Positions 8,657 through 17,612 of a DNA stretch of 64,000 bases are shown one piece after another. This DNA is from G963665495 sp963667575. Its GTDB lineage: Bacteria > Desulfobacterota > Desulfovibrionia > Desulfovibrionales > Desulfovibrionaceae. A program made the position numbers and the translations under genes. The notes beneath the pieces are model-generated. The model did not search any database. It had not been told where the DNA came from and saw only the letters and a list, made by a program, of their open reading frames with translations. Position 1 is the first letter of the stretch. Each line of letters starts with the position of its first letter. The stretch is from contig CAXXHY010000017.1 of assembly GCA_963667575.2 (NCBI GenBank), forward strand, positions 10,101 to 74,100. Reading direction: 5' to 3'.

Positions 8657-9096
8657 AGATTTGTCCTGTAGCGGAGCGCAACCAAGGCGGCCGCATAAAT
8701 GTCAGCATTTTTTTAAGCTGGCCTAAGAAAGCCAAAAGAAATGCCCTACGTACTTTTTAATGACGAAGAAAAGGGAGTCAGGGTTTCAACAAATACTAAT
8801 CAGTTGATTCCATTGGCCTGTCCCAATCAGCATATTTTGTCAAAATGGCAAATCTGACTGAATTATAATCACGGCTAAGCCCCTTGTCATTCAGTATGTT
8901 TTATCTGGACAGCTTCGCAGGGCCATTTCCTTGTCTGTCCCTCTTAAGGTAAAAATTGTGGCAAAAAAAACAACAAAAGTGCTTTTTTTGCTACTTCTAG
9001 AAAGACTCTAGATTATCAAAATGTCCCATTATTACAGTGCTGAAAGCATGTTAATAAATGGTATATTTTTTGCTTATCATTTTCTCAGGAGGCGAA
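8657..9096. other. Intergenic region between the divergent RND operon and lpxC
   Basis: About 440 AT-rich bases with no convincing coding frame. It must hold the divergent promoters for the efflux operon (minus) and lpxC (plus). I could not pick out a clear pair of -35 and -10 boxes or a known operator. The only definite signal is AGGAGG just before the lpxC ATG. Confidence 0.5.
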
Positions 9097-10026
9097 ATGC
9101 AACAAACCACACTACAAAAATCAGTCACCTGTTCCGGAATCGGACTGCATAGCGGACGCCCTGTTGCCCTGGACCTGCAACCGGCCCCCGTGGACAGCGG
9201 AATCGTTTTCTGCGTCCAGAACGGAAAAGGTCCGCGCCATTTTTCTCCAAAAGCTGGAGAAGTGCATGCTTCCGGCCTCTGCACCACCTTGAAACACGAC
9301 TGTGTTTCCGTGGCCACTGTGGAACATCTGCTTGCCGCCATACGCGGCCTTGGCATCGACAATATCATGATCTCCGTCAATGGCGGCGAAATTCCGATTA
9401 TGGACGGCAGCGCCGCTGCTTTCGCGGATCTGCTGCAGGAGGCCGGCGTTGCCGGTCAGGACAGCCCGCGGCGTGTGCTGCGTTTGAAAAAACCCCTGGC
9501 CATCGAACAGCCCGGCAAATGGATCAAGGCCAAACCCTACGACGGCCTGCGTATCACCTGCACCATCGACTTCCCGCACCCCTGCATCGGGCGCCAAACC
9601 TTGTCTCTGGAGCTGACTCCGGAGTCCTTTTGCCAGCAGCTGGCCCAGGCCCGTACCTTCGGATTCCTGCGGGACGTTGAGATGATGCACCAGAACGGCA
9701 TGGCCCTGGGAGGCTCCCTGGACAACGCCATCGTGCTGGACAATCAATCCGTGCTCAATGCCGAAGGTCTGCGCTATTCCGACGAGTTCGTACGCCATAA
9801 GCTTTTGGACTTTATCGGAGACATGGCGGTTTTGGAATACCCATTGCTCGGAGATTTCGATCTCTTTTGTTCGGGCCACGCCCTGAACAACGCCCTGATG
9901 CGCGAGCTGGAAGAAAACCGCGACCATTATCTGGAAGAAACCACGCTGCCGCTGGAGGAAGAGGACTCGGAAACATGCCCCCCTCTCTCCGCAAAAGCCC
10001 CGGCTGCGGCCTGGAACAACGCCTGA
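9097..10026 (+). CDS. lpxC: UDP-3-O-acyl-N-acetylglucosamine deacetylase
   Basis: LpxC catalyses the first committed step of lipid A synthesis, a zinc-dependent deacetylation in the cytoplasm. The 309-aa protein has the family's opening QKSVTCSGIGLHSG, the zinc/active-site motif VEHLLAA (His77), the segment GGEIPIMDGSA, and the second metal region RHKLLDFIGD, ending with the SGHALN histidine. ATG 9097 is chosen because AGGAGG lies directly before it; the open frame continues upstream without a site. The last 40 residues are an acidic, Pro/Ala-rich tail beyond the normal end of the fold. A strong terminator follows, so it is probably monocistronic. Confidence 0.96.
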   Translation: MQQTTLQKSVTCSGIGLHSGRPVALDLQPAPVDSGIVFCVQNGKGPRHFSPKAGEVHASGLCTTLKHDCVSVATVEHLLAAIRGLGIDNIMISVNGGEIPIMDGSAAAFADLLQEAGVAGQDSPRRVLRLKKPLAIEQPGKWIKAKPYDGLRITCTIDFPHPCIGRQTLSLELTPESFCQQLAQARTFGFLRDVEMMHQNGMALGGSLDNAIVLDNQSVLNAEGLRYSDEFVRHKLLDFIGDMAVLEYPLLGDFDLFCSGHALNNALMRELEENRDHYLEETTLPLEEEDSETCPPLSAKAPAAAWNNA

Positions 10027-10047
10027 TTTCCGTTTCTCTCTCAATAC

Positions 10048-10083
10048 ACTGAAAAAGCCCGGACTTGTCCGGGCTTTTTCAGT
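10048..10083 (+). terminator. Rho-independent terminator after lpxC
   Basis: A perfect 16-bp inverted repeat (10048-10063 with 10068-10083) with a four-base loop, G+C-rich at the top and with an A run at the base of one arm and a T run on the other. It could serve both strands. Confidence 0.9.
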
Positions 10084-10115
10084 TATGATCCAACGCCGGT
10101 TCAAGGGCACGGCGA

Positions 10116-10472
10116 TTATCTGTCGCGTACGCCATACCTCCGGATCCTGGTCCAGCCCATGCCTCCCAGCAGCTATACAAGCAATACGAACAAGGAGCCC
10201 GGCAGATCCGGCACTGCGGATGCGGATGTCCATGCGATCCGTGTTGCCGAACGGTAGAGACTTGTGAAGACCTGATAGTCACCGGCCGCATCTTCCTGGG
10301 TCCGGACAACAAGGGTATCGCCGCTGCGGTTCATGGCGATCTGCGGATCATACGCGGTATAACCGCCCGCCTCAAAATCCTGGCCCGCTCGGGATACTTT
10401 TATTGACACCAGCGTCCTTTTCTCCCTACACACTGGGCACATGCTGACTTTTTTCCGTACAACCCACACCAT
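10116..10472 (-). pseudogene. Remnant of a surface or secreted repeat protein with a C-terminal membrane anchor
   Basis: The minus-strand frame contains YTAYDPQIAMNRSGDTLVV and DAAGDYQVFTSLYRS. This looks like one blade of the repeated 'sequence of event/expression' modules (PQIAMxxxGDxxVVW, then xYxVFxxxY) common in sialidase-like beta-propeller surface proteins. It is followed by PDLPGSLFVLLV, an in-frame TAG, then LLGGMGWTRIRRYGVRDR and a TAA. Read through the TAG this is a hydrophobic anchor with an Arg-rich end, as in CTERM-type sorting signals. The 5' part of the gene is missing and the anchor is interrupted, so it looks like a decayed fragment rather than a working gene. The assignment is an inference from patterns only. 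Confidence 0.35.
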
Positions 10473-10487
10473 ACGCAGGGCTCGCCC

Positions 10488-13109
10488 ATGTCTCTGAAAG
10501 AACGTTTGAATTTCGACAAAGACCCCGTCTTTTTAGTGGACGGCAGCGCATTTGTTTTCCGCGCCTTCTACGCCTTTCCGGACCTGAAACGTTCGGACGG
10601 CTTTCCCACCAACGCCTTGTTCATCGTGCTGCGCGTGCTGCTCAAGATTCTTCGCGAAGAACGCCCGGCCTATCTGGGGTTCTTTCTGGACGGCAAAGGC
10701 CCAACCTTTCGCCATGAAATGTTCGAACCCTACAAGGCGCAGCGCGAAGCCACACCCGAACCCCTGATCCAGCAACTGGCGCCCATTCGCCAGGCCATGG
10801 ATGTGCTGGGGCTCACAGTGGAGACCTCCCACGGGCAGGAAGCCGATGATCTCATCGCCAGTCTGGCCCATCGTTTCAAGGGCGAACGTCCGGTGGTCAT
10901 CGTGGGGGCGGACAAGGATCTCAAGCAGTGTCTGGACAGCAACGTGGTGATCTGGGATCCGGCCGGGAAAAAGGAAAAAATCACCACGCTGGAGGATTTC
11001 CGCAAGGACACCGGCCTGGAGCCTTCCCAATGGCCGGACTTTCAGGCGATCATCGGCGACTCCAGCGACAATATTCCCGGCGTGCGCGGCGTAGGGCCCA
11101 AGACTGCGGAAAAAATCTTCGAACAGTTCGACTCGCTGGAAGCCATTATGGACGGGCTGGACCAGCTCAAGCCCAACCTGCAGAAAAAAATCGCGGATTG
11201 CCTGGACGAACTGCCTTTGTACAAGAAGCTGACCACCCTGCTCACCGACGCCATTCCCGATCTGGGCCTGGATCACTTCAAGACCCGCAATCCCAATCCT
11301 GAAGAGGTCGTGGCCTTTTTGCAGGAATACGAATTTCATTCCATGATCCGCGAGCTGCATTTCGAAGGACAGTCAGCCGCGGAGGTTGCCGCTGAAGTCA
11401 AGCCCCGAAAAAAAATCACGGTCAAGGCCATTGCCGCGGCCAAGGACCTCCCGGACCTGGCCGACAAGGAGCTGGGCCTGGCGCCGGAACAGGCCAAGGA
11501 CGCCTTCCGGCTCGGCCTGAGCGGATCCGACGGTACGGATGAGCAGGAATTGCGCTTTGGCGGCGGAACCGCCGACCTCATCGCCCTGGCCGCCCTGCCG
11601 GATCTGGGCAAACAGCTGCAGCCCGCGCGTACGGTCTTTTGTCCGTCCATCAAGGAACTCTATGGTTCGCTCCTGGATCTCAAGAAGCCGATGGACCGCG
11701 ACAAATGGTTCGATATCGGCCTGGCCGCCTATCTGCTGAATCCGGAGGAACGCGACTATTCGTTCGAACACCTCAGAACCCGTTTCAGCCAGGACCTGGA
11801 GCTGCGGCCCGAAGCGCCCGGACTGGATGCCCTGGCACTGGGGCGCGAATGCCGTAAACAGCTTCACGACGCAGGCCTGGAAGAACTGCTGCGAGACCTG
11901 GAAACACCTCTGATCCCCGTGCTGACCCGTATGGAACAGCGCGGATTCGCCATCGATCTGCAGGCCTTTGACCAGTTTCTGCTCGAGGTGCGTACCGAAA
12001 TCGAATCCATCAGCAAGCGTATATATAAGGTAGCGGGCGGACCGTTCAACATCCGCTCCAGCCAGCAGCTGGCCGAGCTGCTTTTCGACAGGCTCGAACT
12101 CAAACCCGCGGGCAAGACACCGGGCGGCAGCACCTCCACTTCCCAGGCCGTGCTGGAAAAACTCCAGGGCGCCCATCCGGTCATTGATGACATCCTGGAT
12201 TTCCGGAAGCTGGAAAAACTGCGCTCCACCTACCTGGAGCCCTTTCCCAAGCTGGTGGACAAGAACGGTCGCGTCCATACCACCTTCAACCAGATGGCCA
12301 CTGCCACCGGACGCCTTTCCAGCAGCAATCCCAACCTGCAGAACATCCCCATCCGCGGGGACGGCGGCAAGCGGATGCGTTCGTGTTTCGTGGCCGCGCC
12401 GGGCAAACTGCTGGTGGCCGCGGACTATTCGCAGATCGAGCTGCGCGTGCTGGCGCATCTCACCCAGGATCCCACTCTGGTGGAAGCCTTCCAGAACAAC
12501 CAGGACATCCACAGCCGGACAGCCGGGCTGCTTTTCGACAAAGCCCCCGAAGAGATTACCCCGGACGAACGCCGCAATGCCAAAACCATCAATTTCGGCC
12601 TGATCTACGGCATGGGTCCGCAAAAGCTGGCCAGGGATCTGCAGATCACCCTCAAGGAAGCCAAGGAATTTATCGAAAGATATTTCAGCAGACTGCAAAA
12701 GGTGAAAAGCTTCTACGAATCCGTGGAGGAGCAGGCCAGGGAACAGGGCTACATGACCACCCTGGCCGGACGCCGGCGTCTGCTGCCGGACATCCATTCG
12801 CACAACCAGCAGTTGCAGTCCGCAGCACGTCGCCAGGCAGTGAATACGCTCATTCAGGGCAGCGCGGCGGACATCATCAAAATAGCCATGCTGCAGGTGG
12901 ATGCGGACGATGTATTGCAAAGCCTGGGGGCGCATATTATCCTCCAGGTACACGATGAACTGATCCTGGAAACCCCGCCTGATACGGCCGAACAGGCCGG
13001 GCAGCGCCTTGCCGCCCTGATGTCCGACGTCAGACCCGGTGGCCAGGCTTTGTCCGTGCCGTTGGCTGTGGACTGGGGCACCGGCCAGAACTGGGGGCAG
13101 GCCCACTGA
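10488..13109 (+). CDS. polA: DNA polymerase I
   Basis: An 873-aa family A polymerase for gap filling, primer removal and repair. The N-terminal 5'-3' nuclease domain shows VDGSAFVFRAFYA, QEADDLIASLA and GDSSDNIPGVRGVGPKTAEK. The C-terminal polymerase domain has motif A (ADYSQIELRVLAHL), motif B (RRNAKTINFGLIYGMG) and motif C (QVHDELILE). The middle region (about 310-470) keeps the length of the 3'-5' exonuclease fold, but I cannot find the DxE metal motif. The proofreading domain is therefore probably inactive, as in many bacterial Pol I enzymes. The frame is intact. Confidence 0.97.
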   Translation: MSLKERLNFDKDPVFLVDGSAFVFRAFYAFPDLKRSDGFPTNALFIVLRVLLKILREERPAYLGFFLDGKGPTFRHEMFEPYKAQREATPEPLIQQLAPIRQAMDVLGLTVETSHGQEADDLIASLAHRFKGERPVVIVGADKDLKQCLDSNVVIWDPAGKKEKITTLEDFRKDTGLEPSQWPDFQAIIGDSSDNIPGVRGVGPKTAEKIFEQFDSLEAIMDGLDQLKPNLQKKIADCLDELPLYKKLTTLLTDAIPDLGLDHFKTRNPNPEEVVAFLQEYEFHSMIRELHFEGQSAAEVAAEVKPRKKITVKAIAAAKDLPDLADKELGLAPEQAKDAFRLGLSGSDGTDEQELRFGGGTADLIALAALPDLGKQLQPARTVFCPSIKELYGSLLDLKKPMDRDKWFDIGLAAYLLNPEERDYSFEHLRTRFSQDLELRPEAPGLDALALGRECRKQLHDAGLEELLRDLETPLIPVLTRMEQRGFAIDLQAFDQFLLEVRTEIESISKRIYKVAGGPFNIRSSQQLAELLFDRLELKPAGKTPGGSTSTSQAVLEKLQGAHPVIDDILDFRKLEKLRSTYLEPFPKLVDKNGRVHTTFNQMATATGRLSSSNPNLQNIPIRGDGGKRMRSCFVAAPGKLLVAADYSQIELRVLAHLTQDPTLVEAFQNNQDIHSRTAGLLFDKAPEEITPDERRNAKTINFGLIYGMGPQKLARDLQITLKEAKEFIERYFSRLQKVKSFYESVEEQAREQGYMTTLAGRRRLLPDIHSHNQQLQSAARRQAVNTLIQGSAADIIKIAMLQVDADDVLQSLGAHIILQVHDELILETPPDTAEQAGQRLAALMSDVRPGGQALSVPLAVDWGTGQNWGQAH

Positions 13110-13137
13110 CCCTGCTTTTTTCGCAAAGGACAGCTCT

Positions 13138-13722
13138 ATGAAGCCCATGAAAGTAGTCGCCATCAACGCCAGCGCCCGCACGGACGGCAACACGGCAATC
13201 ATGCTCCGCCAGGCCCTGCGTATGATAGAACAGGCCGGCATAGAAACCGAGCTGATTCAGTTCGGTCCCAAGCCTCTGGCCGGCTGCAATGCCTGTTATA
13301 CCTGTTTCAAGCACAAGGACAGGCGCTGCGCCGTCACCAACGACGCCTTCAACGGCTATCTGGAGAAAATCCTTGCCGCCGACGGACTGCTGCTGGGTTC
13401 CCCCACCTACTTCGCCGATGTCACCGCGAACATGAAAGCTTTCATCGAACGCGCGGGCATGGTGGCCCGGGCCAACGGTTCCGTGCTGCGCCGCAAGGTG
13501 GGCGCCGGGGTGGTGGCTGTCCGCCGGGGCGGCTCCATACACGCCTTCAACACACTCAACCAGTTTTTCCTGATCAACGAAATGGTCATCCCCGGATCCA
13601 GCTACTGGAACATCGGATTCGGGCGGGAAGCCGGAGAAGTGCAGCAGGACACCGAGGCCATGCACACCATGGAGGACCTCGGACGGAATATGGCCTGGCT
13701 GCTGCAGCGGCTTGCGGACTGA
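13138..13722 (+). CDS. Flavodoxin-fold NAD(P)H-dependent oxidoreductase (iron-sulfur-flavoprotein-like)
   Basis: A 194-aa protein beginning VVAINASARTDGNT, the phosphate-binding loop for FMN in the flavodoxin/NADPH-dependent FMN reductase fold. It continues with GCNACYTCFKHKDRRC, a four-cysteine segment of the kind seen in iron-sulfur flavoproteins. LLGSPTYFADVTANMKAFIERAG is the second FMN-contact region. It probably moves electrons to or from an unknown partner. ATG 13138 has AAAGGA upstream and lies 28 bases after the polA stop. Family is confident; physiological role is unknown. Confidence 0.85.
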   Translation: MKPMKVVAINASARTDGNTAIMLRQALRMIEQAGIETELIQFGPKPLAGCNACYTCFKHKDRRCAVTNDAFNGYLEKILAADGLLLGSPTYFADVTANMKAFIERAGMVARANGSVLRRKVGAGVVAVRRGGSIHAFNTLNQFFLINEMVIPGSSYWNIGFGREAGEVQQDTEAMHTMEDLGRNMAWLLQRLAD

Positions 13723-13737
13723 CGGACGATCACACCC

Positions 13738-14346
13738 ATGTATTTCGCCACCCAGAACTGGGATCTCGCTCTTTTCGAAAGCATCAACCACGGACGCAAC
13801 GGACTGTTCAACGTGCTGATGCCCATGCTTTCCGAGCAGACCCTGCTCTGGACTGCGGCCCTGCTGGCCCTGTTCTGGACCTGGCGCCGCCAGGGAGGCA
13901 AACGCGCTCTGTGCTGTGCGCTGGTGCTGGTGGCCAGCACCGCGTGCGCGGATATGAGCACCAATGCCATGAAGCATGCGGTGGGCCGCGTCCGGCCGCT
14001 CAACGCCGTACCATTGACCTGGTTTCAAGAAGACGGCCAGTGGCATCGCCGGCCGGATTTTTTCCAGCAAAGCAAACTCGAGGGCAGATCCTACCCCTCC
14101 GGACACGCGGCCGATTCCATGGCTGTTGCCGTTGCCGCCGCCGGATGCTGGCCCGGACTGAGCCCCTGGATATACGCCCTGCCCGTTGCCGTAGGCTATT
14201 CGCGTATCTACCTTGGCAAACATTACCCCAGCGACGTCGTGGCGGGCTGGCTCACCGGACTGGTGGCCTCCTGCCTGTTCTGGCTGCTCTGGAGCAGGAT
14301 TCTGGCTCCGGACGACTTTCATATTCGTAAAAACAAACGCTCATGA
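13738..14346 (+). CDS. PAP2-family membrane phosphatase
   Basis: A 202-aa integral membrane phosphatase with all three type 2 phosphatidic-acid-phosphatase motifs: KHAVGRVRP (KX6RP), YPSGH (PSGH) and SRIYLGKHYPSD (SRX5HX3D). Such enzymes remove phosphate from lipid phosphates, undecaprenyl diphosphate or lipid A. It overlaps the next gene by 4 bases (ATGA) and is followed by a GT-C and a GT2 glycosyltransferase. A role in recycling a lipid carrier, or in trimming lipid A before sugar addition, is therefore plausible. The exact substrate cannot be read from sequence. Confidence 0.9.
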   Translation: MYFATQNWDLALFESINHGRNGLFNVLMPMLSEQTLLWTAALLALFWTWRRQGGKRALCCALVLVASTACADMSTNAMKHAVGRVRPLNAVPLTWFQEDGQWHRRPDFFQQSKLEGRSYPSGHAADSMAVAVAAAGCWPGLSPWIYALPVAVGYSRIYLGKHYPSDVVAGWLTGLVASCLFWLLWSRILAPDDFHIRKNKRS

Positions 14347-16245
14347 CTGACACCACCAATACTCCCCCGATGCATGCCCGATCTTCACGCGGCGTGGGCA
14401 TGGCTTTGTCTGTGCTTTTTCTGATCTGTCTCGGCCTGAATTTCTGGGCCGGCGGCATTGGTTTTTCAGATCCCATTTCCAGTCATCACGGATTTCGCAA
14501 AGCCCAGACCGCCATCAGCGCCTATTATACCATCAAGGACGGCTTCAAACTCGATTACGAAACCCCGGTCATGGGCGCGCCCTGGTCCATTCCCATGGAA
14601 TTTCCGCTCTACCAATGGGCAGTGGCGGCCTGGACCATGCTCACGGGCATGCCTCTGGACATGGCCGGACGCTTGGTTTCATGGTTCTTTTTCTATTGCT
14701 GCCTGCCGGTGATCTTTCTGCTCGGCCGCAGTCTGGGGCTCAGCAAAAGCCAGTCTTTGCTGCCCCTGTGCCTGATTCTCCTGAGCCCGCTCTACATCTA
14801 CTGGTCGCGGACCTTCATGATCGAGTCCATGGCTCTGTTCTTCAGCCTGAGTTTTCTGCTCTGCTTCATACGCTACCGAACGGAGAGCAAACGCTGGCTG
14901 CTGGCTCTGGCCGTGGTCTGCGGGATTCTGGCCGGTCTGGTCAAAATCACCACTCTGTTCATATCCAGCGTCCCGGTCATCATGCTCATGGGCGCGGACA
15001 CCTGGCGCGCATTGCGCGACCCAAACAGAGGCAAGGCTCTGGCCCGGACCGCACTCACATACGCGCTGGCCCTGGGAATACCCGTAATCATCGCCGTGAT
15101 CTGGACCCGCTACGCGGACAGCGTCAAAGCGCAAAATCCCATGGCCGGACTGATCATCAGCTCCAATCTCACAAAGTGGAATTTCGGCACCTTTGGGTTT
15201 CGCTTCAGCCACAAATGCTGGGCAGGGTATACGCAGTTTATGCGCGAAACCCAGATCGGACCGCTGGCCGGACTTGTGGTGCTCGCGCCGCTGCTGCTTA
15301 AAACACCCTTCCGGCGCTGGGGGCTGCTGTCCTTGTGCGCCTATCTGGCCGGGCCCCTGGTGTTTTCCAATCTGTATTACGTGCATGACTACTACAGCTA
15401 TGCCAACACCGTGTTCCTGCTGCTGGCCATGGCCTGCGGACTGCTGGCCCTGCAGAGCCTGCGCTGGGGCGGGGCGGCCAGTGTCGCGCTGCTCGTACTG
15501 CTGGGCTGTTCGTTCGGATACGGCTATTTCAAAGGCTACCTTCCCGACCAGGCTTTCGCCACCCCCATTCCGCCCCAATGCACCTTCATACGCCAGGTCA
15601 CTGATCCTGACGATGTGGTGTTTTTAAACGACCTGACCTGGGATTCCTACGGACCGTATTATATGCAACGCCGGGCTCTGATGAACTATGACAAATGGCC
15701 CTTGAGCAACCCCAAGCTCCAGAAAGCCATTGACCTGACCGGAATTGAGTCCATCACAGCGGCGAGCATCAAGAATCCCTCCCAGGAACTGCTTGAACTG
15801 TTTCAACTGGTGCCAGTGCCCATCTTTGCGGATATTTATCTGCGGGGAGATCTCTATGCACGCGCCTACCAACGGCTGTTCGATGTGGATCTCAATGCTT
15901 CGGGCCCTGCTTCCCTGCTGCACGTCACGTATCAGGACAACACCTTTGGCTTGTCCGTGAGGCCCGGAGGCTCCTTTGCCCTGAACGTTCCGAAAAACGC
16001 CGTCAGGTTCAGCGCCAAACTGTTCGCCCCCTCGCAACAACAGTTGCCTCCCCCCCGTGTATGAGGGTTATTGTAGGGACGGCTCGAAAACGCTACAGCC
16101 TGTTTTTCAGCTTACACCCGCGCAGCAGGGTTTGAGCATGCTCACAGTTGCCTTGCAGGGCGAAAATTGTCAGCATCTGGTCATTGCGCGCGACCCACAG
16201 GACAAAAACACTTTTTCATACTGGTCGGACATGTCTTTTAACTGA
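14343..16245 (+). CDS. Membrane glycosyltransferase, GT39/ArnT-like (frameshifted near the C-terminus)
   Basis: A polytopic protein with about ten membrane helices. Its opening periplasmic-loop sequence ISSHHGFRKAQTAISAYYTI has the acidic/polar pattern of GT-C enzymes that use polyprenyl-phosphate sugars. The main frame (573 aa) ends at 16064 just after a run of seven C (16050-16056). Removing one or adding two bases there continues the protein as VYEGYCRDGSKTLQPVF to the stop at 16245, giving about 633 aa. The last ~180 residues are a soluble periplasmic domain. It is translationally coupled to the PAP2 gene and followed by a polyprenyl-phosphate-sugar-synthase-like GT2. This fits a cassette that adds a sugar to lipid A or another envelope polymer. 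Confidence 0.75.
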
Positions 16246-16276
16246 TCCAGCTGATACAAACCTTCAAGGAACCTGC

Positions 16277-17098
16277 ATGACTCTGGAAATTCAAACCTTG
16301 GCCGAATGGGAAAAATCAGGAAAGGAAAACCTGCTTTCCGTCGTCATTCCGGCCTACAATGAAGAAGGACACATCGAAAAAACCCTGCGCAGCCTTTACG
16401 ATGCGCTTTCCGAAGCCGGCATCGACCACGAACTGCTGGTGGTCAACGACAACAGTTCCGACAGCACCGAAGCCATCCTCATGGAACTGGAAAAGGAGCT
16501 CCCCAGCCTGCGCCACCTCAACAACCCGCCGCCCAACGGATTCGGATTCGCCGTACGTACGGGCCTGGCCGGGTTCATGGGGGATGCGGTGGCCATAGTC
16601 ATGGCGGACGGCTCGGACGATCCCCAGGACGTGGTGCGCTTTTACCGAAAGCTGCAGGAAGGCTATGACTGCGTATTTGGTTCGCGCTTTGTCAAAGACG
16701 GGCGGGTCATTGATTATCCGCTGCCCAAGCTCGTTCTGAACCGGCTCGGCAACCTGCTGATCAAGATGCTCTTCATGTTCCGTTACAACGACATCACCAA
16801 CGCCTTCAAGCTGTACAGGCGCTCGGCCATTGCCGGACTCCAGCCCCTGTTGTCCTATCATTTCAACCTGACAGTGGAGCTGCCTCTCAAATCCATTGTC
16901 CGGGGCTACAAGTACGCGGTGCTTCCCAACAGCTGGTACAACCGCAAGGAAGGCATTTCCAAGTTCAAGATCCGCGAAATGGGCTCCCGCTACCTGTTCG
17001 TGATATTCTACTGCTTGATTGAAAAGTGGCTTTCGCGTAATGATTACAAAGACAATCTTCACCTTTACAAGGATCAGCTTCAGATCTGGTACAGATAA
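16277..17098 (+). CDS. GT2 glycosyltransferase, dolichol/polyprenyl-phosphate-sugar synthase type
   Basis: A 273-aa GT-A fold enzyme. The segment LSVVIPAYNEEGHIEKTLRS is the classic family 2 start, followed by LLVVNDNSSDST and the nucleotide/metal motif VMADGSDDPQDV. FGSRFVKDGRV and NAFKLYRRSAIAGL are typical of DPM1/ArnC-like synthases. It lacks the C-terminal membrane helices of ArnC, so it is probably peripheral. It would transfer a sugar from a nucleotide donor to undecaprenyl phosphate, supplying the upstream GT39-like enzyme. The start at ATG 16277 lies 31 bases after the reconstructed end of that gene. Confidence 0.85.
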   Translation: MTLEIQTLAEWEKSGKENLLSVVIPAYNEEGHIEKTLRSLYDALSEAGIDHELLVVNDNSSDSTEAILMELEKELPSLRHLNNPPPNGFGFAVRTGLAGFMGDAVAIVMADGSDDPQDVVRFYRKLQEGYDCVFGSRFVKDGRVIDYPLPKLVLNRLGNLLIKMLFMFRYNDITNAFKLYRRSAIAGLQPLLSYHFNLTVELPLKSIVRGYKYAVLPNSWYNRKEGISKFKIREMGSRYLFVIFYCLIEKWLSRNDYKDNLHLYKDQLQIWYR

Positions 17099-17149
17099 CT
17101 CTTGCCTTATTCGCATCAGGCCTTATTATAGGCGTAAGGAGTTACCTAC

Positions 17150-17557
17150 ATGGCGGACAGTTATTACGGGATTGTGACCTTTCCTCCGGGGGAGACCATC
17201 CCAGCTCCTGCAGGGCATGTCGACTCGGTGCCCGCAGGCAGCTTTCAGCCCGCTGCAGCAGGCAGCGTCACAGCCTCTCCGGCCGGTAGCATTACCGTGG
17301 AAGGCGGAGGACATACTGTTGCCGAAGGCGGGGGCCACACCTTTGCCGAGGGCGGCGGTCACACCGTTGTCGAAGGTGGAGGACATACCGTAGTTGAAGG
17401 CGGCGGACATACCTTTGCCGAACCCGGAGATCATATCAGCATCGGCATGATGCAGCACATCAGCATCGGCACCACCGGGCACGTCACCGCGGAATCCATG
17501 GGGGCGCTCACCCCCGTACTGGATACCGCAGGAACCATCATCAACTCCTACGCCTAA
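17150..17557 (+). CDS. Small octad-repeat protein, predicted beta-solenoid or needle; function unknown
   Basis: A 135-aa protein with no family that I recognise. From Gly14 to Gly118 it follows an exact eight-residue period: Gly at 14, 22, 30, 38, 46, 54, 62, 70, 78, 86, 110 and 118 (Asp94 and Gln102 fill two slots). His/Ser usually follows, then V/T/F/I. The core units are (V/A)EGGGHT(V/F). At DNA level units 4-9 are 24-bp tandem repeats with silent differences, so the reading frame is under selection. TAAGGAG lies 8 bases before the ATG. The VxGxxxxx-like octad resembles the triple-stranded beta-helix of T4 gp5/VgrG needles, but no phage or T6SS gene is nearby. No signal peptide is seen. 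Confidence 0.8.
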   Translation: MADSYYGIVTFPPGETIPAPAGHVDSVPAGSFQPAAAGSVTASPAGSITVEGGGHTVAEGGGHTFAEGGGHTVVEGGGHTVVEGGGHTFAEPGDHISIGMMQHISIGTTGHVTAESMGALTPVLDTAGTIINSYA

Positions 17558-17612
17558 GACGCCACGCATCCTTATCTTGCGAAAACACGACACCACCATA
17601 CACACATTCCGC

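Noticed and set aside
7148..8671. 507-codon plus-strand open frame
   Set aside because: Antisense shadow of the RND adaptor and pump genes; His/Gln/Phe-rich translation with no recognisable fold.
11373..13241. 622-codon minus-strand open frame
   Set aside because: Lies opposite polA, whose frame is supported by every polymerase motif.
13030..14322. 430-codon minus-strand open frame
   Set aside because: Opposite the flavoprotein and PAP2 genes, both of which carry clear family motifs.
17280..17430. Short regularly spaced repeats resembling a CRISPR array
   Set aside because: The 24-bp units are directly adjacent without spacers and encode protein octads in one frame; no cas genes are present.
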